A stretch of 31,559 nt of DNA from positions 1-31,559 of IMG/VR virus record IMGVR_UViG_3300005613_000270; one strand, given 5' to 3'. Below, in pieces: positions 16,326 to 23,407 of this stretch; positions within the stretch are counted from its first letter, which is position 1; each line of letters starts with the position of its first letter. The translations under genes and the position numbers were made by a program. Source of the DNA: a virus. The notes below the pieces were generated by a model that saw nothing but the letters and a program-made list of their open reading frames with translations, made no database searches and was not told the origin of the DNA.

Positions 16326-18731
16326 TCAAATCATTTCTTGAGGGCTGAGCCCCTTTCTCTTGTCAATAAGTTTAGCCTGCTCATCGGCCTGCTTTCTAAC
16401 CCTCTCGTCCTTCTTCCCCTCCTTGAACACCTCGATCTTCTCCTTAAACTCCTGATCGTCGGTCTTGAACCCGAGGGTTGCTTGAGCTCTTATCAGCTCG
16501 ATCTCTCTTCTATACTCATGCCTCACCTGCTCAAGCTGGATCTCGAGCTGGGTCTTAAGCTGCATCTTCTGCTGCTCCATCTCGAACTCCATCTGCATCT
16601 CCTGCTGCTTAGCCTGGGAGGCTGACTCAGCTGCTTGCTGGGCCTGTTGAGCTTGCATCTGCGAGTTCTGCTGTGCCTGCTCCTGCATCTCCTTCATGCG
16701 GCGCTTCCTCCTGACAACAAGAAGACGCTCCGCCTGATTTATATCCTTAAGCTGTCTTATGGCGATGGCGTCCTCGAGATCTATCTCTCTCTGAGCGATA
16801 GAGGCCTGAATGTTCTGCTCCAAATACACCTTCTCCTGATCCTCCATATCCTTCTGCACGGTGACCCCGAAGTTGAACATGGGGAGGTCGCTGAACCCAG
16901 ACAGAGCCTTCATGTTCTCCTTTCCGATGGCGTTCATGTAGATCGTCATCAGCACAGAGTCTGGTGGGATGATCTGGAGGCATCTCACAATATCCTGACA
17001 TACCTGCTTAAACAGGATGGTGGAGGCATTCGTGATGTCGTACGTTGCGTTGTTTCCAGCCGCAATGGCCTGCTGCTGAACACCGACAAGGGTGTCACCC
17101 TTGGGCGTTGAGGCATCCATCATCTCGTTGATACCCGTAGTATCACGGATCATGTTGAGATAGTGGTTGTAGAGCGTTATGAGCTCGTTGATGTTGCGGA
17201 TGTTGTTCGGGATCTGCTGGATCGGTGGACCCTGATACCCTCCCTCAGCGTTCTTGCTTCTGTAGTAGAAGACACCCGTCTGCTCGTAGATGTCGTGCAA
17301 TTCAAGCGGCTGCAACTCCCCACCCTTGCCGAGCTGAACGTTCTCCAGCCCCTCGATGTCGATGATGAGTCCGTCTGGCTTTGCCTTGGCGACAGCCTGC
17401 TGGATCTTAAGGTGCGTGACCTGGAGCATGTCAGCAAATCCGATACAGCTCTCGACCATGCTCTTAGGCATCATGTCCCTGAGGTTGGTTGCGACAGCAG
17501 AGTAAGACATGCGGGCTCTGGTGACGTCGTGCATATTCCTTGGGACGTTGGTCTTGATACCGTATCCGATCAAGTAATCGCAGTCCATCACGAGCATACC
17601 CCCATACACGGAGGTGATCTCTACCTTGTGAGGCTTGCGCTCGTACACCCCCTTGTTAGACTTCTCCTTGTACTCAAACCCCTCGTAGTAGAAGCCTGTG
17701 TTACCGTATCTGTTCTCCTTCTCCTCGAAGTACATACAGTCAACAGAAAGGAACTCGAAGTCTAGGACATCAACCATGTACTCCTCGTAAGCGTACACGT
17801 TTCTCCCCATGGAGTCGTCGAAGTACTTGTTCTCGAGTCTGGAGAAGTCTCCGTTGTGGTTCTTTGACTTCTTAGCAATCTCCTTGTACTGCTCATCGGT
17901 GAGTTCGTCACCAGCGATACGCTTAAGCTCCTGGATGGAGATGGTCCTGATGTGACCCGCGTATACAATGTCCGAGAAGTTTGGGTCGTCGGTTGAACTG
18001 TGGATGAACCTGACTGGGTCAACGTACTCCGTGACAATACCGTAGTTAGGATCGTTGTTACGCTTGACCACAGCCATGCCGCACGAAACCAAGTCCTGAA
18101 CGCATCGTCTGAATATGTTATCGTTGAAGCTGTTCCACTCCAGCGTCAGGTTGGTAGCTATCTGCCCAGCGATCTCAGCATCTGTCTTGATGTTGGTGTC
18201 GAGCAGGATCTCAGCCTCCTCAGTGGTATCTGGGAGGTTATCTGGATCCTCATCCAGAACAAGCCCACCAGTCATCTCCTTGAGCTGCGTGAGCTCAGCC
18301 TTCATCTTGACCTGATTTATGATCCGCTGCTTCTGCTTGTTCTTCGCAGAGGTAGAGATGGGATCAACAGCCTCAAGGTTCGGGTATGGGTTTCTTGACA
18401 GGATCTTGTTCACTACGATCCTAGAGAACTTCGGAAGGATTGGAACTGGTGTGTAATCGAGGTTGACAAGCGATCCGTCGCCGTTGTTTGGATCAAGAGA
18501 CGTCAGGATCTGCTTATAGATCGTCGTATCCTGTACGCCGTTGGCGTAATCTCTGTTCTTCTCAAACGTACGTGATCTCTTCTTATACAGAGACTTGTCG
18601 TCATGGATTTTACCCCACTGATTCTCAATAGCCTTCGCGTACTTCATCCCATACTCCTTCGACATCTTAGTCTCCTTAGATGCTAGCGGGTCTGGGAAGT
18701 TCTTCGAATACTTCTTATTGGTGTTATACAT
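16326..18731 (-). CDS. Portal protein (crAss-like, large)
   Basis: An 801-aa protein, the large size typical of crAss-like portals. The N-terminus has FEKNRDYANGVQDTTIYKQI, then LDYTPVPILPKFSRIVVNKIL, a pattern of this group. Middle parts include NDPNYGIVTEYVDPVRFIHS, the wing/stem region, and PIQQIPNNIRNINELITLYNHYLNMIRDTTGINEMMDASTP, which fits the portal core. Residues 650-760 form a long Gln/Glu/Lys-rich coiled coil, likely the crown or barrel. It forms the packaging channel and lies directly after the large terminase gene. I keep the ATG at 18,731; a TATATTTG box lies 29 nt upstream. Confidence 0.85.
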   Translation of the reverse strand: MYNTNKKYSKNFPDPLASKETKMSKEYGMKYAKAIENQWGKIHDDKSLYKKRSRTFEKNRDYANGVQDTTIYKQILTSLDPNNGDGSLVNLDYTPVPILPKFSRIVVNKILSRNPYPNLEAVDPISTSAKNKQKQRIINQVKMKAELTQLKEMTGGLVLDEDPDNLPDTTEEAEILLDTNIKTDAEIAGQIATNLTLEWNSFNDNIFRRCVQDLVSCGMAVVKRNNDPNYGIVTEYVDPVRFIHSSTDDPNFSDIVYAGHIRTISIQELKRIAGDELTDEQYKEIAKKSKNHNGDFSRLENKYFDDSMGRNVYAYEEYMVDVLDFEFLSVDCMYFEEKENRYGNTGFYYEGFEYKEKSNKGVYERKPHKVEITSVYGGMLVMDCDYLIGYGIKTNVPRNMHDVTRARMSYSAVATNLRDMMPKSMVESCIGFADMLQVTHLKIQQAVAKAKPDGLIIDIEGLENVQLGKGGELQPLELHDIYEQTGVFYYRSKNAEGGYQGPPIQQIPNNIRNINELITLYNHYLNMIRDTTGINEMMDASTPKGDTLVGVQQQAIAAGNNATYDITNASTILFKQVCQDIVRCLQIIPPDSVLMTIYMNAIGKENMKALSGFSDLPMFNFGVTVQKDMEDQEKVYLEQNIQASIAQREIDLEDAIAIRQLKDINQAERLLVVRRKRRMKEMQEQAQQNSQMQAQQAQQAAESASQAKQQEMQMEFEMEQQKMQLKTQLEIQLEQVRHEYRREIELIRAQATLGFKTDDQEFKEKIEVFKEGKKDERVRKQADEQAKLIDKRKGLSPQEMI

Positions 18732-18760
18732 TCCGCGAAGTCAAGGGTTGCATGCAGTTG

Positions 18761-18768
18761 CAAATATA
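18761..18768 (-). promoter_or_regulatory. TAnnTTTG promoter-like box (TATATTTG)
   Basis: A perfect -7 match 29 nt before the portal ATG, in the 46-nt gap after the terminase gene. There is no TTG at -33. It may allow portal and fibre genes to be expressed above the level of the terminase message. Confidence 0.45.
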
Positions 18769-18777
18769 GTGGAAATA

Positions 18778-20895
18778 CTATCTATGCTTGAACCTTCGCA
18801 GAAATACCTTATCAGAAAAGTCGGACTGAACGAACTTAGGCTTCACCTTCTGAGCTGCAAGCAGCGCCAACCCAGAGCTAATAGTTAAGTCAAACTTCGT
18901 TCTGTTGTCGATCTTGTATCCTATCCAGTCCTCGAGAGTCTTGTTGAAATACATCTTCCCGTATTCCCCAGACTCTCTGTTCACACCCACGTGGTCATGG
19001 ATGTATGCCTCGATGGCGTGAGCATGGGCTTGAATCACATCCTGAGAGTTCGATGGTATGCCCTTAGTTTTCGTCTTAGTGAATGATGCTGACGTCAGGT
19101 GGGCTGGCCTGTCCATGAGATAACCGTCATAACCCCTGCTCTCGAAATATCTAGCGATCCCGTACTTGTTGTTCTCTATGAGGATTGGATAGCCGTAGAA
19201 CACGGCTGCCTTTAGCACGTCCTCGTAGAATATCTTAGCGAGGGGCGGGCGGGACGCATACTCAAGAACAAACATGTTCGATGGATGCTCCATGTGAAAC
19301 TTGTTGTACAGGTGTAATGCCCCCTTAGAGCCTCTTCCATCAAGAGTGGCATCAAGGTCGTAAGAGTCAACCCCGCCTACCCCCAGCTCTGCATTTGGTG
19401 CTATACGTTTGCTCTTGATCTCCGACTTAACGTTCCTGAGCTCAGGCGGTGGCATCCATGCAACCCTGAACCGACCCTTTGGGTCTGGGTCGAATACCAC
19501 CTCAGTGTCCTGATCCCCGTTCTTCCACACGAAGTTGCCTCTAACGACTGGGTTCGGGTATAGGTCGTCATTGTATTGAATTTGCTCGTAGATCTGACCT
19601 ATGTTGAACAGGCTCCCCTCGATACTATCTCGGAAGGCCTCGTCTGTGGAGAACGGGAACTGCCTTATGACCTCGTTAAGCTCCGACGGGTCCGCCTTGA
19701 GGCTCTCCCTTTCGTTCTTAAGAAATGTCTTAGCTCCTTGAACGACGCTATCGCCATCAAGCCCATCCACAGGGCTATCAGGGTCATCGGTGATTGGGCG
19801 TCCATGTCTGTCAAAAAATCCTTCAAGTGATTCATATGCTGGGATAAATAGTCTATACAGTCCTGATCTGGTTCGCCCGTTTGCGTTCCTCTCCTCTGGG
19901 TTGCTATCCATCCACAGATCCTTATACTCACTCCCCCCCTTGTCCATGGGGTTCACAGTGCTACCCACCAGAGCCTTTCCCACAATCTTCCTACCCACAA
20001 TAAGACACGTACGCTGAATCCTCCAAGCGTCACGAATATCCGTAGGCTTCTCCCACTTGCCAGCCTCATCAAGATAGAGTATGTGAAGCTTCTCACCGTC
20101 ATAAGCGTTGTTGGTCGTGTTCTTCCAGTTGACGACAGTGTTCAGGGCATCACCCTTGTTTGACGTCTTGTTCTTCTTCGTAATCCTCTTGCTAGGCTCC
20201 CTGAAGGCTAACTCCATGCGCGGGTTAGTCGTACCGTCCTGAATGGGTTTGAAGAAGAAAGGGTATGACTTGAACATCTGGACCACCTTCTTCATGAAGA
20301 TGTTCTCCTGCGCGTCCTTACCCGTCTTGGACTGGATTCCGAGTAGTTTATCTTTAACCTGCGTAGCTTCATCGACAAGGACTGAAGAGCAGATATTAGT
20401 GTATCCAGAACGACGACACTTGGTGTAGAGCTGACCAATGCAGCGAGGATCCGCCTCACAGGCCGCCATGTGTAAAAATATCTCACGTTGGAACTCAAGA
20501 TAGTAAGGATACCCTACATCTAGCTTGGTCCACTGAAGCATCATGTAGTGTCTCCCCGTAACGTATGTAGGGACACCATCATTGTAAAACCAAAAACCCT
20601 CACGCCGACGGCGAAACTCCTCCTCGATATACGGAGAAAACTTCTGCCGAAACTCCCTTGGCATCTCCCCCCACTCATCCATAGAGCGAATCCTCGACAG
20701 CTCCTCAGGCATAGGTCTCCTCTCCCACAGCTGCATGTCGTTTGGACGTCCATATCCCTGAATCTCCTTCTCGGGAGGCTGAGCGGGAAGTGCAACGAGT
20801 AGCCCACCGATCTGAACAACTTCACCCTTCGTACCGTTGGGGCAAATTGCGACAACAGGCGTGTCATAATCCTCTATGTTCAGGAGGGTGGACAT
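18778..20895 (-). CDS. terL: Terminase large subunit (crAss-like)
   Basis: A 705-aa packaging ATPase-nuclease. The ATPase half has a deviant Walker A (residues 155-167, QLYTKCRRSGYTN), a clear Walker B (residues 272-277, ILYLDE), and a coupling motif VGSTVN (310-315). The nuclease half has GGVDSYDLDATLDG (Asp near 510), ILIENNKYG (Glu near 574) and NRTKFDL (Asp near 669), consistent with the RNase H-like metal-binding triad. It is longer than most TerL proteins, as in crAss-like phages, with a 100-residue N-terminal extension. It cuts and pumps the genome through the portal encoded next. Its ATG overlaps the stop of the small Cys-rich gene (ATGA). Confidence 0.9.
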   Translation of the reverse strand: MSTLLNIEDYDTPVVAICPNGTKGEVVQIGGLLVALPAQPPEKEIQGYGRPNDMQLWERRPMPEELSRIRSMDEWGEMPREFRQKFSPYIEEEFRRRREGFWFYNDGVPTYVTGRHYMMLQWTKLDVGYPYYLEFQREIFLHMAACEADPRCIGQLYTKCRRSGYTNICSSVLVDEATQVKDKLLGIQSKTGKDAQENIFMKKVVQMFKSYPFFFKPIQDGTTNPRMELAFREPSKRITKKNKTSNKGDALNTVVNWKNTTNNAYDGEKLHILYLDEAGKWEKPTDIRDAWRIQRTCLIVGRKIVGKALVGSTVNPMDKGGSEYKDLWMDSNPEERNANGRTRSGLYRLFIPAYESLEGFFDRHGRPITDDPDSPVDGLDGDSVVQGAKTFLKNERESLKADPSELNEVIRQFPFSTDEAFRDSIEGSLFNIGQIYEQIQYNDDLYPNPVVRGNFVWKNGDQDTEVVFDPDPKGRFRVAWMPPPELRNVKSEIKSKRIAPNAELGVGGVDSYDLDATLDGRGSKGALHLYNKFHMEHPSNMFVLEYASRPPLAKIFYEDVLKAAVFYGYPILIENNKYGIARYFESRGYDGYLMDRPAHLTSASFTKTKTKGIPSNSQDVIQAHAHAIEAYIHDHVGVNRESGEYGKMYFNKTLEDWIGYKIDNRTKFDLTISSGLALLAAQKVKPKFVQSDFSDKVFLRRFKHR

Positions 20896-21080
20896 CAGTA
20901 TACCTGACCATATCTGTTGCTCCTGAAGCTTGGGGCTCCAGACTTAGGGTTGTGTAAGTTCATGTACTCACCGCACCTCTCGCACTTAATGTCGTGCCTA
21001 ACCTTATCGTCTATAAACTTGATGCTCACGTTCGATGCGTCGATGACGTCATCTGAGCAGCTGCACTTGTACTTAGCCAT
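20895..21080 (-). CDS. Small zinc-ribbon-like protein upstream of terL
   Basis: A 61-aa protein (MAKYKCSCSDDVID...). CxC near residue 6 and CERCGEYMN near 35 provide four cysteines for a small zinc ribbon. The end reads SGAPSFRSNRYGQVY, which I recall from small proteins beside phage terminases. A start at 21,101 would add seven residues but that stretch overlaps the promoter-like box, so 21,080 is preferred. Possible roles are DNA recognition in packaging or simply a partner of the terminase; both are inference. Coupled to terL by ATGA. Confidence 0.6.
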   Translation of the reverse strand: MAKYKCSCSDDVIDASNVSIKFIDDKVRHDIKCERCGEYMNLHNPKSGAPSFRSNRYGQVY

Positions 21081-21084
21081 AAGA

Positions 21085-21092
21085 CATATGTA
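21085..21092 (-). promoter_or_regulatory. TAnnTTTG-like box (TACATATG)
   Basis: One mismatch (TATG instead of TTTG) but placed exactly 4 nt before the ATG at 21,080 and just after the tRNA gene. Weak on its own; listed because of the shared spacing. Confidence 0.3.
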
Positions 21093-21103
21093 TTTTGACA
21101 TCG

Positions 21104-21175
21104 TACCCCCACCTGGAATCGAACCAAGATTACCGCTTTAGAAGAGCGGAGTTTTATCCGTTAAACTATAGGGGC
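21104..21175 (-). tRNA. tRNA-Arg (anticodon UCU)
   Basis: A 72-nt cloverleaf on the minus strand. Acceptor 7 bp (GCCCCTA with TGGGGGT; one G-T and one T-G pair), 4-bp D stem (GTTT/AAAC), 5-bp anticodon stem (CCGCT/AGCGG) with loop CTTCTAA giving UCU, and a 5-bp T stem (CTTGG/CCAGG) with TTCGATT loop. CCA is not encoded. It reads AGA (and by wobble AGG) arginine codons. It lies between two protein genes in the same orientation and is probably processed from their message. Confidence 0.9.
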
Positions 21176-21182
21176 AATAGCC

Positions 21183-21401
21183 TCAGACGCTGTTTCGTTT
21201 CTTGGGTCTGTTCTTCGCCCTGTTGATGGCCGCCGAAACAAAACCCCTGATCCTGCTACCTATGTGCTGAGCGTCCTTGCCATCACCGTTACCATAAGTA
21301 CCCTTATCCCTGTTGTACCTGTTGAGCTCAGCCCTATACTTCTTAGCGGCTCCGCTCTTACCGTACTTTCTGTACTCCTCCTTATAGTTTCTTGTGGACA
21401 T
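21183..21401 (-). CDS. Small basic phage protein (GTYGNGDGKDAxH motif)
   Basis: A 72-aa protein with YRAELNRYNRDKGTYGNGDG and KDAQHIGSRIRGF, followed by a basic tail ending RAKNRPKKRNSV. The NRDKGTYGNGDGKDA-x-H pattern is one I associate with small proteins near the packaging genes of phages. The conserved His and Asp resemble one half of an HNH-like site but no full nuclease is present. Function unknown. It sits upstream of the tRNA-Arg gene and begins 4 nt after a perfect TATATTTG box. Confidence 0.6.
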   Translation of the reverse strand: MSTRNYKEEYRKYGKSGAAKKYRAELNRYNRDKGTYGNGDGKDAQHIGSRIRGFVSAAINRAKNRPKKRNSV

Positions 21402-21405
21402 GAGG

Positions 21406-21413
21406 CAAATATA
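21406..21413 (-). promoter_or_regulatory. TAnnTTTG promoter-like box (TATATTTG)
   Basis: Perfect match, 4 nt before the ATG at 21,401 (TATATTTGCCTCATG). The box lies directly after the preceding short gene's stop. No -33 TTG. Leaderless arrangement predicted. Confidence 0.5.
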
Positions 21414-21416
21414 CGA

Positions 21417-21548
21417 TCACCTGCCTTGAGATCGATACTTCTTCTTGTAGTTTTTGGACGTCTTAATGTTTGACGTGCGTGTCTTGGCGTGAACACCCTT
21501 ACGTCTCACGCGCTTCTTGCTGTAGGTTGACTCAATTACCTTGGCCAT
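21417..21548 (-). CDS. Short basic protein (MAKVIESTYSKKRVRRKG family)
   Basis: A 43-aa, extremely basic protein (MAKVIESTYSKKRVRRKG, then HAKTRTSNIKTSKNY and KKKYRSQGR). I recall near-identical short proteins in other Bacteroidota phages. The 13 residues from KTRTSN to KNYKK match no domain I know. It could bind RNA or DNA. It starts 16 nt after the tRNA-like element, in the same orientation. Confidence 0.65.
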   Translation of the reverse strand: MAKVIESTYSKKRVRRKGVHAKTRTSNIKTSKNYKKKYRSQGR

Positions 21549-21564
21549 GATGTTATTTAATTTG

Positions 21565-21641
21565 TCCGCAAGGTGGGACTTGAACCCACATGTAACCAGT
21601 TACCCTTTCTACAAGGTATAAGCTTGAGGGGATACTCGCGG
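21565..21641 (-). tRNA. tRNA-like element (acceptor and T arms only)
   Basis: A 77-nt minus-strand element adjoining the HNH gene's stop. The acceptor stem pairs CCGCGAG with CTTGCGG over 7 bp (one G-T), with A as discriminator. The T arm is excellent (GTGGG/CCCAC, loop TTCAAGT). The 45 nt between them do not fold into normal D and anticodon arms: there is no G18-G19-type D loop, and no 5-bp stem with a 7-nt loop and U33. Two imperfect readings exist: TCAAG-CTTATAC-CTTGT, which would give UAU (Ile), and a TACCT/GGGTA stem with an 8-nt loop. It may be a decayed or unusual tRNA, or a tRNA-derived attachment site. Cloverleaf identity is not settled. Confidence 0.4.
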
Positions 21642-21986
21642 CTATGCATTTCTTCTTTCGTGTGTTCTCTTCCTGTGACAGTTTGAACATCTCACCTCGC
21701 ACTTTCTGATCTCCTGCTTGATGGTGTCGATGCTGTACGACTGATTCACCATGTCGGATACGTTTGCGATCTTATCTCCGACAACGTGATCGAAATCCAG
21801 AACGATCGGATCTGACTCACCGCAGTCCACGCAGCTGCACATGTCCTTCACCCTGAAGATGAACTCCTTGTTCCACTTGCGTTGAGACCTGTTTCGCTTC
21901 AAGGATCTCTTCTTGTAAACATCCTTGTGCTTTTGGTAGTGAGCCGCAGAAGCCCGTCTCTGATCCTCTGGATTCTTGTATGGCAT
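21642..21986 (-). CDS. HNH endonuclease
   Basis: A 114-aa protein (MPYKNPEDQRRA...) started at the ATG at 21,986; a GTG one codon earlier is possible. The first 45 residues are very basic. The nuclease core has CVDCGESDP, then VLDFDHV (the DH of the HNH motif) and CEVRCSNCHRKRTHERR, so two Cys-x-x-Cys pairs bind structural zinc and His residues coordinate the catalytic metal. HNH enzymes beside terminase genes may support packaging or be homing elements. It ends exactly where the tRNA-like element starts and lies between the small-terminase candidate and terL, so a packaging role is possible. Confidence 0.85.
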   Translation of the reverse strand: MPYKNPEDQRRASAAHYQKHKDVYKKRSLKRNRSQRKWNKEFIFRVKDMCSCVDCGESDPIVLDFDHVVGDKIANVSDMVNQSYSIDTIKQEIRKCEVRCSNCHRKRTHERRNA

Positions 21987-21990
21987 CACA

Positions 21991-22281
21991 TCACCTTGAG
22001 AAGCGCTCTGCGAACCCTCCAGAGTAATCCTTCTCCTGCTCTATCGACCCACTGTCCCTGAGATCCCGAACCATCTGCTCCAGTCGCTGCCTCTCTATGA
22101 TGAGCTCCTTGCAGTCAACAGCGGTCTGCTTGATTGACTGAAGCTCAGCCTTACGAGCAGCACCACCAGCCTCTGGATCGACAGGCTTTTTGACCTCCTC
22201 GATCATGTTGTTGATGGCTATCTCCATGCTACGCATGAGGTTCTCAGAGGCGTCAATCGTTGTAAACTTCTTCCTCGACAT
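21991..22281 (-). CDS. Helical protein, terminase small subunit candidate
   Basis: A 96-aa, almost entirely helical protein: NLMRSMEIAINNMIEEV, then AELQSIKQTAVDCKELIIERQRLEQMVRDL, ending in GGFAERFSR. The pattern of a long coiled coil plus a FAERFSR end is one I associate with genes just upstream of the terminase in Bacteroidota phages. Small terminase subunits are typically such helical oligomers that recognise viral DNA. It overlaps the GroES-like gene by 29 nt. No helix-turn-helix is obvious. Function is inferred from size, helicity and location. Confidence 0.55.
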   Translation of the reverse strand: MSRKKFTTIDASENLMRSMEIAINNMIEEVKKPVDPEAGGAARKAELQSIKQTAVDCKELIIERQRLEQMVRDLRDSGSIEQEKDYSGGFAERFSR

Positions 22282-22855
22282 ATAGCAGGTCTTCGGCTCT
22301 GGTTCTGTAGTACTCCTTACCGTCTATCTTGATGCGGTAGTCTCTGTTCTTCGCAAACCCAACGACGTCACCAGCGAAGATCCCCATGTCATCCGTGTCC
22401 TCATTCCCGTACACGAGGCGACCCTTCGTTGGGAGCTTCTCCTCGAGCTTCACCATCTCGATGAGGTCCGACGGGAACTCCTCCTCGACCTCCACAGACT
22501 CCAACAAAGTCCATCCTCCCAAAGTCTTTATCTCTCCAGTCTTCTGGCTCTTGAAGGCGATGGCCTGTGAGTTGATGGCCTCTGGGTCGTACTTCACGAT
22601 GTAGTGATCATCTTCACCAGTCAGTGGCTGACCCCCCTGCATCACAACGAGATGGTGGAAGTAAAGCGTATCCCCCTCAGACACACCAGTGTCGTACTTG
22701 AAAGGGGCCGCTACGACAGGTCCTTCCGTGATCCTGTACTCAAACTCCCCTCCCTCAAACCTGGTGTCTATGTAAAGCTCAAGACCACCATCGGTCTTGA
22801 CGGTGTCGTTGATCAGCTTGTCTAGCCGAACAACGAAGAAGTTGAATGTCCTCAT
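22253..22855 (-). CDS. GroES-like co-chaperonin with two tandem domains
   Basis: A 200-aa protein that looks like two GroES folds in tandem. The second (about residues 140-197) is clear: PTKGRLVYGNED, then GDVVGFAKNRDYRIKIDGKEYYRTRAEDLLYVEE, matching the classical G-D-x-V-x-[FY]-x-K-x-x-x-x-x-I-K-I-D-G-[KE]-E-Y-x-x-x-R-x-x-D-[IL]-L. The first (about 4-120) is looser: GVSEGDTLYFHHLVV, DHYIVKYDPEAI and a LGGWTLLE strand. The region between 122 and 140 is acidic. A phage co-chaperonin such as T4 gp31 helps the host GroEL fold the capsid protein. No GroEL gene is in the window. Its ATG lies 4 nt after the upstream stop. Confidence 0.7.
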   Translation of the reverse strand: MRTFNFFVVRLDKLINDTVKTDGGLELYIDTRFEGGEFEYRITEGPVVAAPFKYDTGVSEGDTLYFHHLVVMQGGQPLTGEDDHYIVKYDPEAINSQAIAFKSQKTGEIKTLGGWTLLESVEVEEEFPSDLIEMVKLEEKLPTKGRLVYGNEDTDDMGIFAGDVVGFAKNRDYRIKIDGKEYYRTRAEDLLYVEEEVYND

Positions 22856-22859
22856 TGAA

Positions 22860-23096
22860 TTAAAAGTTAAGGTCGAATTCGATCATGCATGGCATGTCGT
22901 CTATAGACTTCCAAAGAACCTGACCGTCCTCGCGTCTAATGTACACAAGATATCTCTTCATCTTGTGCCTGTGAAGGTGTTCGTCGTCAAGAACGATGGC
23001 GGATACGTTGCCATCACCAACCTTCATGCCTATGTAATAGGCCATCCCGTCCTTCGGGTTTTGCCCGATGACGATCTTCCTGATAAGTCCTTCCAT
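22860..23096 (-). CDS. Small phage protein of unknown function
   Basis: A 78-aa protein. Patterns are LIRKIVIGQNPKDGMAYYIG, then SAIVLDDEHLHRH and KRYLVYIRREDGQVLWKSID, ending MIEFDLNF. I associate this beta-rich sequence with Bacteroidota phages, where it often neighbours GroES-like genes. The strictly kept E-H-L-H looks like a metal site but no enzyme is recognised. It sits 4 nt upstream of the co-chaperonin gene and 1 nt after the previous stop, in one coupled unit. Confidence 0.6.
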   Translation of the reverse strand: MEGLIRKIVIGQNPKDGMAYYIGMKVGDGNVSAIVLDDEHLHRHKMKRYLVYIRREDGQVLWKSIDDMPCMIEFDLNF

Positions 23097-23097
23097 G

Positions 23098-23394
23098 TCA
23101 ATTTAATGATATCCCTAGCCCGTTGAGAAGATCATCTATGTCAAGATCATCGTCATCTTCGGTCGAGGGGATGAATGTTTCCTCCACAAAGTTAAGAAGA
23201 CTTATCATCTCCTCCTCACTATCCATGTTGTAGCTGTATATAGCCCTCAAACGTCTCTCACCATCCTCCTCCTCCTCGACGAGTCCAGTCACGATAAGAG
23301 AGAGCACCTCATCACGCACACCATACTTCTCTATGATGCGCTCAACCTCGAAAGCAACACGCTGTATCTCGAGCAAAAATCCTTCTCTGTCCAT
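23098..23394 (-). CDS. Small acidic protein
   Basis: A 98-aa, very acidic protein when started at the ATG at 23,394 (MDREGFLLEIQRV). A TTG start at 23,430 would add 12 residues but would overlap the divergent gene, so it is less likely. One helix (AFEVERIIEKYGVRDEVLSLIVTGL) is followed by acidic stretches and a C-terminal DDLLNGLGISLN. No domain is recognised. It opens the leftward packaging module and shares a 13-bp gap with the winged-helix gene on the other strand. A DNA-mimic role is conceivable from charge alone, but nothing more supports it. Confidence 0.6.
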   Translation of the reverse strand: MDREGFLLEIQRVAFEVERIIEKYGVRDEVLSLIVTGLVEEEEDGERRLRAIYSYNMDSEEEMISLLNFVEETFIPSTEDDDDLDIDDLLNGLGISLN

Positions 23395-23401
23395 ATCTTT
23401 G
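23394..23401 (+). promoter_or_regulatory. TAnnTTTG promoter-like box (TATCTTTG), plus strand
   Basis: Perfect match 6 nt before the ATG at 23,408. It is one of two plus-strand boxes, both at the two plus-strand single genes, and overlaps the first codon of the divergent minus-strand gene. Confidence 0.45.
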
Positions 23402-23407
23402 GGGTTA

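Noticed and set aside
16101-16625. Leu-rich plus-strand ORF resembling a membrane protein
   Set aside because: It lies opposite the Gln/Glu/Lys-rich coiled coil of the portal, whose codons read as Leu on the other strand.
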